Source: an uncultured Muribaculaceae bacterium (GTDB lineage: Bacteria; Bacteroidota; Bacteroidia; Bacteroidales; Muribaculaceae). Taken from it: a DNA stretch of 53,155 nt. Shown piece after piece: positions 17,955 to 26,480 of the stretch. The notes beneath the pieces were generated by a model, which had not been told where the DNA came from, did no database searches, and saw only the letters and a list, made by a program, of their open reading frames with translations. The stretch is taken from assembly GCA_910579995.1 (NCBI GenBank), contig CAJTWH010000022.1, positions 1 through 53,155 on the forward strand, in the 5' to 3' direction. The position numbers and the translations under genes were made by a program. Each line of letters starts with the position of its first letter. Position 1 is the first letter of the stretch.

Positions 17955-18710
17955 ATGGCTGATACCGAGAGAATTGAGCCTCAAACCAAGAGTAAGCGCG
18001 ACCGAGTGAGCGAGCGTCTGAAGGGGAAATATCCCGACCGGGATTATGCGGATGATGAGGCATTGTTCGAGCAAATCGACCAAGACTATGACTCATTTGA
18101 CGGCGAGCTGAGCGGCTATAGAGAGCGGGAGAAGTCGCTTGTTGACATGTTTAACCGCGACCCGAGGAGCGCGCAGTTCCTCACCGATATGGCCAATGGC
18201 CGAGACCCATGGAGCAATCTTATAAGGCGCGTCGGTGTAGACGGTATGACCGACATACTCAATGACCCTGAGAAGCATGAAGAATTTGAGGCGGCCAACA
18301 GGGAATATCTTGAGCGAGTGGCCAAGAGCAAGGAGCTCGACGAAGAGTATGATCGCAATCTTGCGGAGTCGCAGGCTACGGTGGCACAGCTTCAGGGCGA
18401 CCGCGGCATTGACGATGATACGATGGACAAAGCGCTCGACCTGCTCGGACAGATAGCCAACGAGGTGCTTCTTGGCAAATTCACCCGGGAGAATATAGAG
18501 ATGGCATTAAAGGCTGTCAACTATGAAATGGACATAGAAAGCGCGACACAGGACGGTGAGGTGCGCGGGCGCAATGCGCGTGTGGAGGCCAAGCTCCGCA
18601 AGCCGAGCCGCGGTGATGGCATGCCGACGCTCGGCGGCAGCAACAACAGCCCGCGCCGGCAGGCTGAGGAGGACGACGACATCTTTGCACAGGCTGCGCT
18701 TGCCAAATGA
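17955..18710 (+). CDS. Candidate scaffolding protein
   Basis: 251 aa, highly charged and helical, with a Glu/Lys-rich middle (EFEAANREYLERVAKSKE) and a basic then acidic C-terminal tail (RRQAEEDDDIF), placed just before the capsid gene. That is the usual character and place of an internal scaffold, which templates procapsid assembly and is then lost. The ATG at 17955 is used; an upstream in-frame extension to 17904 overlaps the promoter box. Its stop overlaps the next ATG (ATGA), suggesting coupled translation. No sequence family recognised. Confidence 0.6.
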   Translation: MADTERIEPQTKSKRDRVSERLKGKYPDRDYADDEALFEQIDQDYDSFDGELSGYREREKSLVDMFNRDPRSAQFLTDMANGRDPWSNLIRRVGVDGMTDILNDPEKHEEFEAANREYLERVAKSKELDEEYDRNLAESQATVAQLQGDRGIDDDTMDKALDLLGQIANEVLLGKFTRENIEMALKAVNYEMDIESATQDGEVRGRNARVEAKLRKPSRGDGMPTLGGSNNSPRRQAEEDDDIFAQAALAK

Positions 18711-18874
18711 GAGGGGAGTCAGTACGGTTTGCAGAGCACAGCGGTGTGACACCTGTAAAGGGCAGCGCTGGACTGCCGGCACAATTGCCCGGAATGGCTA
18801 CGACGGTGAGCAATACAGCGAATGCCAGCGGCGGCATAGCGGGCGGAAATCTAATAAAGACATCAGTAAAATAA
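18707..18874 (+). CDS. 55-codon mini-gene copying the capsid N-terminus
   Basis: ATG at 18707 overlaps the scaffold stop (ATGA); stop TAA at 18872. Residues 21-50 match residues 24-53 of the capsid protein encoded 19 bp downstream: AGLPAQLPG against AGLETQLPG, then ATTVS, then GG-AGGNLI. It therefore ends just where the capsid protein continues into its folded domain (ESHIDRELF). It may be a frozen partial tandem duplication or a functional decoy or assembly peptide. The alignment is seen directly; function is unknown. Confidence 0.65.
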   Translation: MRGESVRFAEHSGVTPVKGSAGLPAQLPGMATTVSNTANASGGIAGGNLIKTSVK

Positions 18875-18892
18875 TAAAAACGGAAGAGGATT

Positions 18893-20413
18893 ATGGCAGA
18901 AGTATCAACAGAGGGCAATGTTGCCGTAGGCGGCGCAGCCCCAACCGCGAGCCCGGGCCATGCAGGGCTTGAGACCCAGTTGCCGGGTGAGGCAACGACC
19001 GTGAGCACAGTTGCCGAGGCGACCGGCGGCGTTGCAGGCGGCAATCTTATAGAGTCGCACATAGACAGGGAACTGTTTAAATTCGAGAGTGACGACACCC
19101 CTCTAATGCAGTTAATGCTGTATGCGAAACGAGTGACGGTGAAGAGCCCTGTAATAGAGCATTTCGCCATCGACGAGCCACGCGCGACAGTAGTGACCAC
19201 AGCTGCGGTAGGCGACGGCAGCTCACAGCAGGCAATACTGCCTCTCGCTGTGGCAGACAAGCAGCTTCTCAACGCCTATACTACAGTGCTGTGCAAGGGC
19301 GTTGACGGCTATATGGCCGACGGCGTGACCAAGACACCGGGCAAGGACCTCATGCTCTTCATCAGTGGCCGTGACAGCGTGACAAGCAACCCTATAGCCC
19401 GCGCGGTGAACGGTCCGAAGACCGACCCCAACGACGAGCTTTGCCTTGTGCCCGAGATACCGGCAGGCACTACACTTGTGATACTCGCCAACGCGATGTA
19501 TGAGACACAAATGCATGTGCAGCCCGACCTTGTGATACCGCAGCCAACGCGCTTGTATGCGCAGAAACGCGGCATGAACAATATCGTGAGTGACTATTTC
19601 GAGCATGTCGCCAAGCGCATACCTTTCGGCAAAGCGCTTATTGCTGAGGCTCAGATACGTAACTTCAAGGTCAAGGGCAACCGCACGCTGTGGGCGAGCC
19701 GCGCGAGCAAGTTCTCGGTAGAGACAGACCTCGGCGTTCAGACCATCTACACTACCGAGGGTGTGCGCTGGCAGATCAAGCGCCATCTCGATCACGGCGG
19801 CAAGTGGACATTCGAGCAGCTTATCGCGCTTGCGAAGATGACATTCACCGGCGAGGATGTGCCCAAGAACGTGGTTATTCTCGCAGGCAAGAACTTCATC
19901 GAGAACATACAGTGTATCGACTACTCGAAACACCCTGAGGTGCAGATTTCTGTGAAGACCAACCCTGTGGGCTGGAAAGTGACGGCAATCCACACCGTAT
20001 TCGGCGAGTTCGAGATCAAGCATGACGCGACGCTCGACCGTCTTGGATGGAGCAACAGCGCTGCCGTGATAGCCTACGACCGCCTTGTGCACTATGTGTT
20101 CTCACAGGAGCACAAGAAGAACGAGGACATCGAGGGTCACGAGGCCAAACGCGAGGCGACCCTCGTGTGGGACGCTCTCGGCCTGAAGGGCTCGGCCCAT
20201 ATATGGATTGACGGCGAGGGTGAATGTGCGGAAGAGGGCGCTACCACATTTGTGATGTGGGACGACAGCGCGGCACCGGAGAGCCCTGTGAGCGGCAAAG
20301 TTTATGTGCTGCTGCAAGATTGCCCTGACATCGACGGCGCGGCTGTGAGCGGCTCGATGTGGCAGTATGACGGCAGCGGCTGGAAAGAATACAGCGGAGT
20401 AGTGACTGTGTAG
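18893..20413 (+). CDS. Major capsid protein
   Basis: 506 aa. Identified by position after the scaffold candidate, by size and by its character as a long, evenly folded protein without enzymatic motifs. Segments typical of phage shell proteins include HIDRELFKF, a beta-rich middle (RATVVTTAAVGDGSS) and NVVILAGKNFIENIQ. The N-terminal 53 residues are low-complexity and duplicated in the preceding mini-gene. The C-terminal 75 residues (AEEGATTFVMWDD to WQYDGSGWKEYSG) look like an added surface domain, possibly decorating the capsid. A strong terminator follows 15 bp after the stop. Confidence 0.8.
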   Translation: MAEVSTEGNVAVGGAAPTASPGHAGLETQLPGEATTVSTVAEATGGVAGGNLIESHIDRELFKFESDDTPLMQLMLYAKRVTVKSPVIEHFAIDEPRATVVTTAAVGDGSSQQAILPLAVADKQLLNAYTTVLCKGVDGYMADGVTKTPGKDLMLFISGRDSVTSNPIARAVNGPKTDPNDELCLVPEIPAGTTLVILANAMYETQMHVQPDLVIPQPTRLYAQKRGMNNIVSDYFEHVAKRIPFGKALIAEAQIRNFKVKGNRTLWASRASKFSVETDLGVQTIYTTEGVRWQIKRHLDHGGKWTFEQLIALAKMTFTGEDVPKNVVILAGKNFIENIQCIDYSKHPEVQISVKTNPVGWKVTAIHTVFGEFEIKHDATLDRLGWSNSAAVIAYDRLVHYVFSQEHKKNEDIEGHEAKREATLVWDALGLKGSAHIWIDGEGECAEEGATTFVMWDDSAAPESPVSGKVYVLLQDCPDIDGAAVSGSMWQYDGSGWKEYSGVVTV

Positions 20414-20428
20414 GCAGGTGTGGATTGA

Positions 20429-20461
20429 GGGGGAGCGGCAAGCTCTGCTCCCCCTCTTTTT
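20429..20461 (+). terminator. Intrinsic terminator after the capsid gene
   Basis: GGGGGAGC (20429-20436) pairs with GCTCCCCC (20447-20454) and is followed by TCTTTTT. Partial read-through would lower expression of the genes downstream relative to capsid. Confidence 0.85.
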
Positions 20462-20476
20462 AAAACGAGGAGAGAG

Positions 20477-21049
20477 ATGAAAAAGACAAAGAATACATAC
20501 GGTGTATATAATATCATCGAATGGCATGCTATAATCAAGGCGGGCAAGGCTACGATAAAAGTGCCGTTTTCGGGTGGAGCGATGACGACGCAGGGGGTGA
20601 CACCAGCGACGTTCACGACAACCAACCCTGTGGTGCAGCTTGCGATAGAGCGCAGCGCGGCATTTGCGAGCGGCAAAATCAAGCTTATCAAGACTTACCC
20701 TACCAATGAGGAGGTAGAGGTTGAGCGCAATCCGGAGGTTATTAAGGAGGCTCACAAGGCAAAAGAGGCTATTTTAGAGGCAAACAAGGAGGCTGATTTG
20801 GAGGCCGGGGCAGCTGAAGCTGCTGAGCCGAGCCAAAATGAAGCTGACGCTTCTTCACAACCCCAAAATGAGCCGGGAGCGGTTGTCAAGGTGAGCTGCG
20901 AGCGCGACGCTGCGGAATATCTGCGCGACCACTATGGCATAGCATTGAGCAAACTTCGCTACAAGAGTAACATTGCCGCAGCAGCCGAGCAGTATGGTGT
21001 GACTTTTGAGTATATCAGCGAAGAGAAAGCCGGGAGCGAATCATTATGA
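20477..21049 (+). CDS. Phage structural protein with inserted Ala-rich linker
   Basis: 190 aa. The N-terminal part (GVYNIIEWHAIIKAGKATI, then VPFSGGAMTTQGVTPA) resembles a small beta-rich virion protein; the C-terminal 50 residues (DAAEYLRDHYGIALSKLRYK) form a helical domain. Between them lies an in-frame copy of the palindromic Ala/Gln repeat also present in the polyvalent gene (20812-20880). It sits between capsid and connector genes, so a neck, decoration or connector role is likely but unproven. Its stop overlaps the next ATG. Confidence 0.6.
   Translation: MKKTKNTYGVYNIIEWHAIIKAGKATIKVPFSGGAMTTQGVTPATFTTTNPVVQLAIERSAAFASGKIKLIKTYPTNEEVEVERNPEVIKEAHKAKEAILEANKEADLEAGAAEAAEPSQNEADASSQPQNEPGAVVKVSCERDAAEYLRDHYGIALSKLRYKSNIAAAAEQYGVTFEYISEEKAGSESL
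20812..20880 (+). repeat. In-frame Ala/Gln linker repeat, copy in a structural gene
   Basis: The bases GCAGCTGAAGCTGCTGAGC and GAAGCTGACGCTTCTTCACA are shared almost exactly with 1465-1515 in the polyvalent gene, about 19 kb away. It encodes AEAAEPSQNEADASSQPQ. See finding. Confidence 0.65.
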
Positions 21050-21681
21050 TATTCAAGATACCGGATATATTGCGCGAGGTGCGGGTGAGCCTTGATGAGA
21101 ACGGCGTGAGCGATGAGTTGCTCAGGACGGGAGATGTCGAGACTCTGTCGCTTGACGATATAATCCGTCAGAAGGTGCCGGAGGCGGTGCGGCTTGTGCA
21201 TACGGCGGCGCCGACTTATCTCTTGGAGAGCGGCCATAACTTCGGGGACGCAGTGTATTGGGGAGATCTTGAGAGTGGCTGGGTGTTGTTGCCGGATGAC
21301 TTCATGCGCTTGCTGATGTTCAGGATGAGCGACTGGGAGCGGACCGTATACACAGCGATATCAACCGAGGACGAGGAATATGAGAGGCAGCGTAGCCGCT
21401 TCAAAGGGATACGCGGCACGTCGCAGAAGCCGGTGTGCGCCATAGCGTTGCGCCCGGAGGGAAAGGTGCTTGAGTTCTACTCGTGCAAGAGCGAGGAGGC
21501 TGAGGTGGCCGTGGCTTCGTATCTGCCCTATCCCAAGGTGGATAGGTTTGACGGTATCGATATAAGCGAGCGTTGCTACAGGGCTGTGGTGTATATGGCG
21601 GCGGCGCTTACCTTACAGACATACGGCGAGGCGGAGAAGGCGTCGGCAATGACAGAGCTAAGTAAATCATTTTTACAATAA
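21046..21681 (+). CDS. Candidate head-tail connector (adaptor) protein
   Basis: 211 aa, overlapping its neighbours by ATGA upstream and by one base downstream. An N-terminal helical part (SLDDIIRQKVPEAVRLVH) is followed by a beta part with WVLLPDDFMRLLMFRMSDW, and the protein ends in a helical tail (ISERCYRAVVYMAAALTL). Adaptor proteins that sit under the portal often combine helical bundles in this way, and the position between capsid and fibre genes agrees. Function is inferred from place and shape, not from a recognised motif. Confidence 0.55.
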   Translation: MIFKIPDILREVRVSLDENGVSDELLRTGDVETLSLDDIIRQKVPEAVRLVHTAAPTYLLESGHNFGDAVYWGDLESGWVLLPDDFMRLLMFRMSDWERTVYTAISTEDEEYERQRSRFKGIRGTSQKPVCAIALRPEGKVLEFYSCKSEEAEVAVASYLPYPKVDRFDGIDISERCYRAVVYMAAALTLQTYGEAEKASAMTELSKSFLQ

Positions 21682-23372
21682 TGAGCAGTATACCGACTAA
21701 AAAAATAGACGGAGATGTGGCTGTAGGTCGCAATGTGGTGACGGGCGGTAATGCGACCGTGCGCGGCAGTGCAACTGTAGGCCATGATCTGCGTGTAGAG
21801 GGTTGGCTTGAGGCGCGGAATATCAAGGGCGTCGCCAAGGGTCTGTTCGCTACGGAGGAGTCTTTGCAGACTGCTTATCCCAAGGGGGAGAAAGGTTGGT
21901 GGGCTATAGTCGGCTCGGGACTGCCGGGAGATATCTATATATGGGACGGCAGGAAGTGGACTGCGACCGGAGAGCAAGGAGGTAACCCGACGATAGAGTA
22001 CTATCAGTATGGCAAGGATCTTGAGGATATCAAGGAGAGCCTTACTGAGCAGGAGGAATCTATCGGCAAGGCACAGAGTGCAGTAGAGGCTGCGCAGGGG
22101 GCGGCTGACGCCGCCACACCGCGGCAAATAGATATCGGCGAGCTTGACTCGATGGGGACTGAGGGCGGTATTGAGGCTCTTAAGGATTTTGTACGAGCCC
22201 TCACCTATAACGGCCCGGCGCATACGCGGTGGGCTGTGACAACGGGCTCAGGACGCAACTCCTATCTTGTAGGAACACTCGATGTCTTCTCGGATTTTTC
22301 ACGGTGCGTGCTGACACAGGTGTTTGAGACACACCATACTTTTACAAGTGGCGTGCTCAATACCAATGAGCATACTGACGGCGCGATACGTCGGTACTTC
22401 CGATCATTCAATATTGACGCTAAATCGGATTTGGGCGTTGCCTCGGGGGAATGGACTCCTTGGCAGGAGTGCGAGCCGGAGTCGGTGGAGGAATTGCGGG
22501 CGCAGCTGAATAGTCTTAAGGCCGCACATGATACGCTGTCGCCTTTTGTATTCAAGAATCAAGAGGATATCGCCAAGCTCAAGCCTAAGGTAGAGGATTT
22601 GGAGGGTGGTTTTGACGGGCTCTTTGAGCCGATAGCGATTGGCGGTATAGTATCCGGCGATGAAATAATACTGAGTGAAACAAGCGGCGGTCTGTCAACG
22701 GAGGCAGGTTCGACGGTAGTGTACGATACGACAGGTCGTCTGTTGTTGCGTGTTGCCACGCGCTTACCGGAAGTCTACAATTATTATGGCGATTGGGCTG
22801 ACGCTAAAGACTACGGCGAAGTAGATGTCAAAAGCAAGCGGATAGTACCATTTGAGAAGCGGCTCTATCGCGAAGCGAATACCGGTTGTATGTATTATTG
22901 GAGCGGAGCCGGCCTTGTGAATCTCGGCCTTGAGTTGGGGCTGACAGAGCACAGGGCTTATCCGGGTAATCTGGGCGCGAGGAACCGAGAGGATATCGAG
23001 GCTCTGACAAGTGCGGTCACTAAGCTGACGGAACTGTGCGGCCAACTGAAGAGTCATGCCGAGGAGCAGCAGAAAACAATAGAGGCACAGCAGGGAGAGA
23101 TAGCGAAGCTGCAGGAGCAGGTGGCGAAGCTTATAGAGGGCGGTGGCAGCGGCGGTCTGCTGATAGGCTACTATGACGCGGCTGAGCAGGCTCTTTATCT
23201 GAAGGATGAGGTGAGCCGCTATATCGACCACTACGATGAGGAAGAGCAGGCTCTTTATCTCAAAGATGTAGACTCGTCGATGTATGAGTATGACGCGGCG
23301 ACAGAGACTCTGAAAGTAAATGGGCAGATGATACCCTATTCACCGACCGAAGAAGAGAATATAAACCTATAA
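21681..23372 (+). CDS. Tail fibre or appendage protein
   Basis: 563 aa. It starts with repeated beta-helix-like strands (DVAVGRNVVTGGNATVRGS), followed by GDIYIWDGRKWTA, coiled-coil stretches (LRAQLNSLKAAHDTLSPF, then EEQQKTIEAQQGEIAKLQEQ) and a C-terminal triple repeat of the YD--EQALYLKD type. This mix of beta-helix, trimeric coiled coil and small repeats is typical of receptor-facing fibres. The coiled segment near 22500-22600 is paralogous to one in the protein at 24372. It starts one base inside the previous stop codon. Confidence 0.7.
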   Translation: MSSIPTKKIDGDVAVGRNVVTGGNATVRGSATVGHDLRVEGWLEARNIKGVAKGLFATEESLQTAYPKGEKGWWAIVGSGLPGDIYIWDGRKWTATGEQGGNPTIEYYQYGKDLEDIKESLTEQEESIGKAQSAVEAAQGAADAATPRQIDIGELDSMGTEGGIEALKDFVRALTYNGPAHTRWAVTTGSGRNSYLVGTLDVFSDFSRCVLTQVFETHHTFTSGVLNTNEHTDGAIRRYFRSFNIDAKSDLGVASGEWTPWQECEPESVEELRAQLNSLKAAHDTLSPFVFKNQEDIAKLKPKVEDLEGGFDGLFEPIAIGGIVSGDEIILSETSGGLSTEAGSTVVYDTTGRLLLRVATRLPEVYNYYGDWADAKDYGEVDVKSKRIVPFEKRLYREANTGCMYYWSGAGLVNLGLELGLTEHRAYPGNLGARNREDIEALTSAVTKLTELCGQLKSHAEEQQKTIEAQQGEIAKLQEQVAKLIEGGGSGGLLIGYYDAAEQALYLKDEVSRYIDHYDEEEQALYLKDVDSSMYEYDAATETLKVNGQMIPYSPTEEENINL

Positions 23373-23406
23373 ACCAATTAAATAACAATCAAAACATTTT
23401 AAGAAA

Positions 23407-24255
23407 ATGGCAGATTTAAAAGTAACTCGTTTTGTCCTTGATGGCAAAACATTCGTAATCCCTGCAGCGGCTCAGGGTCAGAACGGTCTTATGTCGGGCA
23501 CCGATTTCGTGAAGCTTTCGGGTATCGCGGCAGGCGCTCAGGTGAACGTCCTTGAGGGCGTTAAGGTTAACGGCACTGCCGTGGCCATCGCCTCGAAAAT
23601 CGTGAATCTTCTCATCGCCGCCGGTTCGGCCAATGGCACAATCTCGGTGCAGGGTGTGGATGTGGCCGTGAAAGGTCTTGCGGCACTTGCCTACAAGGCC
23701 AACGTTAGCAAGACTGACCTCGACACCGCTCTTGCGGCTGAGATAAACGACCACACCTCGCAGCTGACTACCCTCGGGGGCAAGATCGACACTCTCAACG
23801 GCACCGGTGCGGGCTCAGTGAAGAAAGCCATCGACGACGCTTTCAATGATTTCTCAACCAAGGTGAGCGACGACGGCGTGGTGAACTCTTTCAAGGAGCT
23901 CATCGACTGGGCAGCGACCCACGGCTCTGACGCTGCCAAACTTGCCGCCTCTATCAGCAATCTTGAGGCTATTCTCGCAGGCTTCGGCGGCGAGGGTGAG
24001 AGTGCGACCGTCAAGGAGGCCATCGACGATGTTATGGGCCGTCTTGACCTGAGCAGCTACTACACCAAAACCGAGATCAATACCGAGCTTGCCAAGAAAG
24101 TAAACGTCAAGACCGGCTATGACCTGTCGAAGAATGACTTCACCGACGAGCTCAAGGCCAAGCTCGTCGGCATTGACGAGAGTGCAACAGCCAATACCTA
24201 CAGCTACGACGAGGCAACAGAGACTCTGACCCTGACCGGCTTCTCAGCCGGCTAA
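23407..24255 (+). CDS. Head-fibre-like structural protein
   Basis: 282 aa. The N-terminus has the head-fibre type motif GLMSGTDFVKLSGIAAGA (a short peptide before a thin fibre), followed by weakly repeated Ala-rich helices and a C-terminus YDEATETLTLTGF that resembles the end repeats of the preceding fibre protein. Such proteins form fibres on heads or tails of podovirus-like phages of Bacteroidetes. Codon use is strongly biased (few rare codons), suggesting high expression. It is separated from the next gene by a copy of the hairpin element. Confidence 0.65.
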   Translation: MADLKVTRFVLDGKTFVIPAAAQGQNGLMSGTDFVKLSGIAAGAQVNVLEGVKVNGTAVAIASKIVNLLIAAGSANGTISVQGVDVAVKGLAALAYKANVSKTDLDTALAAEINDHTSQLTTLGGKIDTLNGTGAGSVKKAIDDAFNDFSTKVSDDGVVNSFKELIDWAATHGSDAAKLAASISNLEAILAGFGGEGESATVKEAIDDVMGRLDLSSYYTKTEINTELAKKVNVKTGYDLSKNDFTDELKAKLVGIDESATANTYSYDEATETLTLTGFSAG

Positions 24256-24287
24256 CTTTAGGGGTTGGCCGTGGGGCGGGGGGACGC

Positions 24288-24318
24288 ACGCGAGCTGCGC
24301 TCGCGCCGGGAACGAAAC
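24288..24318 (+). repeat. Hairpin-GGACGAAA element, copy 4
   Basis: Stem 24288-24306 with one end mismatch, loop CTGCG, tail CGGGAACGAAAC, then CCGGGCTTT. It lies 33 bp after the head-fibre-like gene. Confidence 0.7.
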
Positions 24319-24371
24319 CGGGCTTTGCGGCGCTTCCGCCCCTATTTTTTTAATCATTAAAAATATCGAAG

Positions 24372-25559
24372 ATGGCTGATACAAATATTTTACAGTCAAT
24401 CAATATCGGGGGCAAGCGTTTTTCGGTGCCGGCATGCTGGGAGGAGCTCGGGCTGACAAAGGCTTATATGCTCGCGCTGCTCAGCCGCGATGAGTATACA
24501 CCGACCCTGAAATTCAAGCCGGATGAGACAACCACAATCTACACCGATCCTGACAGCGGTAATCCTGCCGGCTTTCATGAGGGGCAGTGTGTGGTTTATC
24601 CTGATGTGGAAGCGCCTGACTGCATAGGTATGTCTGTGGCCAAGCAAGTGACGGTAAACGAGCAGGGTGTGCCGACGAATATCGTATGGCTTCACCTTGG
24701 CGATATCGATAAACACAGCAAGTGGATTAATGACATTGCCGATAGAAGATTCACTGAATTGTCAGAAGGTGTCGGAAGTTTGCTTAGCGATGTTGGCGCC
24801 TTGAAAACAAAGAGCACTACGACAGACAATAATCTTTCGGCGCTTGAGGAGCAGCTTAATAGCCTTAAAGCCTCGCATAATACACTTGCGCCGTTTGTAT
24901 CGAAGAATCAGGCGGATATCGCCAAGCTTACGCCCACGGTCGAAGCTTTGGAGAGCGGCGGGGTGTATGTCGCATATTGGCCGTCGTTGACCACAGAACA
25001 GTATTGTGCGGTTCCACTTGAAGAGTGGCTTGAAATCAAGAAAGAGAACGATGAAGCGGTGGCATTGGGTATTCTTGTAATGCCTGATATGGGCGAACCG
25101 TTTATCGTGTCGTTGACAGAGGGAAAGACGAAGTGGCATTCATCGGTAAGCTCTGTTTTATATGCCGACGGAGCGAGCACAGAGCTGACAAAACATTTCA
25201 ATAACACAATAAATGTGAAAGAAAGGCATATTGCATTGTATGGGAACAGCTGTGTCTTAGCTACCTATTGCCTTGACCACCATTACACAATCAATGGTGC
25301 AGGTTATGGCCCCATACAATGGTATGCACCAGACCTTAAGATGATGATGGCTATGAGAAAATATTTCTCACAGATCAATAAATGTCTTTCGGCTATTGAT
25401 GGAGCTGAATTGCTATGCAGCAACGGTGCCACCTATTGGACGGCCAATGAAGTGAGCGCCTCAAAGGCTGTGTCGATCAATATGTCTACATCACGGATAA
25501 TCAGCGGCAGCAAAGTGGTTAGCGCTTGTATCCGCCCGGTGGGCTTTCTTGCGTTCTGA
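24372..25559 (+). CDS. Tail fibre with C-type-lectin-like (DUF1566-type) end
   Basis: 395 aa. The N-terminus (SINIGGKRFSVPACWEELG) begins a virion-attachment domain. A coiled linker (LEEQLNSLKASHNTLAPF) is paralogous to the one in the fibre at 21681. The last 120 residues end in GATYWTANEVSASKA and RIISGSKVVSACIRPVGFLAF-like strands, the signature of the lectin-like fold used by many Bacteroidetes surface and phage receptor-binding proteins. No reverse transcriptase or template repeat is visible, so there is no sign of a diversity-generating element. Likely receptor-binding. Confidence 0.65.
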   Translation: MADTNILQSINIGGKRFSVPACWEELGLTKAYMLALLSRDEYTPTLKFKPDETTTIYTDPDSGNPAGFHEGQCVVYPDVEAPDCIGMSVAKQVTVNEQGVPTNIVWLHLGDIDKHSKWINDIADRRFTELSEGVGSLLSDVGALKTKSTTTDNNLSALEEQLNSLKASHNTLAPFVSKNQADIAKLTPTVEALESGGVYVAYWPSLTTEQYCAVPLEEWLEIKKENDEAVALGILVMPDMGEPFIVSLTEGKTKWHSSVSSVLYADGASTELTKHFNNTINVKERHIALYGNSCVLATYCLDHHYTINGAGYGPIQWYAPDLKMMMAMRKYFSQINKCLSAIDGAELLCSNGATYWTANEVSASKAVSINMSTSRIISGSKVVSACIRPVGFLAF

Positions 25560-25565
25560 TTGAGC

Positions 25566-25596
25566 ACGCGGGTTACGCCCGTGTCGTGAACGAAAG
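25566..25596 (+). repeat. Hairpin-GGACGAAA element, copy 5
   Basis: Stem ACGCGGG/CCCGTGT (25566-25584) with loop TTACG, tail CGTGAACGAAAG. Base changes against other copies keep pairing, including an A-T end pair. It lies 7 bp after the fibre stop. Confidence 0.7.
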
Positions 25597-25656
25597 TTAT
25601 CGGATTCACAAAAATGGGTGTGGCCTGCGTGCGGCTTTAATTTGAGGAGGTTTGAT

Positions 25657-26088
25657 ATGAATGAGACTAACAATCTGTTTTCTGCGGCAATGGCGGCGCT
25701 TGGGATGGTGCTTGCTGATTTCTACGGCCATCTTGCGCCGTGGCTGCTGCTGGGTATGGTGCTTGTGTTTGTAGACCTGCGCTTCGGTGTGCTTGCGGCG
25801 CGTGTGAGGGGCGAGGAGATACGTCCGAGCCGTGCGTGGCGGCGTACGCTCAACAAGATGGTTGATTATCTTTGTTGGGTGACTCTTGCCGAGGTGTGCA
25901 GCCGTACGTTCGGCATAACACTCGGCACGCCGCTTGTGAGCATGGCGATGTTGTTTATCATCTACGGCATTGAGCTTAATTCGTGTGTGAACAATTATCT
26001 TGAGTACAAGGGTATAAAGAAGAAGTGGAATTTTTTCAGGCTTGTAGGCAAGGACAATCTGCTTGAGGATAAGGAGAAGACGTCATGA
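25657..26088 (+). CDS. Holin
   Basis: 143 aa with three likely membrane segments (LAPWLLLGMVLVFVDLRFGVL, a second near VDYLCWVTLAEV and a third near VSMAMLFIIYGIEL). Pattern and size fit the Bacteroidetes holin family, which opens the inner membrane at lysis. The ATG at 25657 is preceded by AGGAGG, a good ribosome site; an upstream in-frame start at 25618 is rejected. Its stop overlaps the endolysin ATG (ATGA), completing a compact lysis cassette. Confidence 0.8.
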   Translation: MNETNNLFSAAMAALGMVLADFYGHLAPWLLLGMVLVFVDLRFGVLAARVRGEEIRPSRAWRRTLNKMVDYLCWVTLAEVCSRTFGITLGTPLVSMAMLFIIYGIELNSCVNNYLEYKGIKKKWNFFRLVGKDNLLEDKEKTS

Positions 26089-26480
26089 AGTATTTTACAT
26101 TTACTGAGTTTGAGCGCAGCGAGACAGCTGTGCGGTACGCGATAGACAATACTTTACCGGAAAAGAACAAGGCCAATGTGGCGACGCTGGTTGACACGGT
26201 GCTCGACCCTTTGCGCGAGGCGTGGGGCAAGCCTATCACTGTGACGAGCGGCTACCGGTGCCCGGCCTTGAACGCCGCTGTCGGTGGGGTCTCGACATCT
26301 TTGCACCAGATAGGTCGGGCTGCGGACATCACCACGGGCAACAGCGTGGATAACCGCCGGCTCTACCAGTTGGCAATAGACCTCAAGCTGCCTTTCTTCG
26401 AGCTTATAGGCAAGAAGTATGATTTCAAGTGGCTGCATATAAGCTACAGCCCGATAAGCCCTCAGAGACAGCCGTCATGA
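26085..26480 (+). CDS. Endolysin, peptidase M15 type
   Basis: 131 aa. Zinc peptidase that cuts cell-wall peptides. The M15 signature SLHQIGRAAD (SxHxxGxAxD) and a later WLHIS supply the metal ligands; TVTSGYRCPALNAAVGG precedes them as in family members. No signal peptide, so release should depend on the holin just upstream. Coupled to both neighbours by ATGA overlaps. Confidence 0.88.
   Translation: MKYFTFTEFERSETAVRYAIDNTLPEKNKANVATLVDTVLDPLREAWGKPITVTSGYRCPALNAAVGGVSTSLHQIGRAADITTGNSVDNRRLYQLAIDLKLPFFELIGKKYDFKWLHISYSPISPQRQPS

Noticed and set aside
24372..25559. A diversity-generating retroelement acting on the lectin-like fibre end.
   Set aside because: No reverse transcriptase gene and no template repeat were found in the window.
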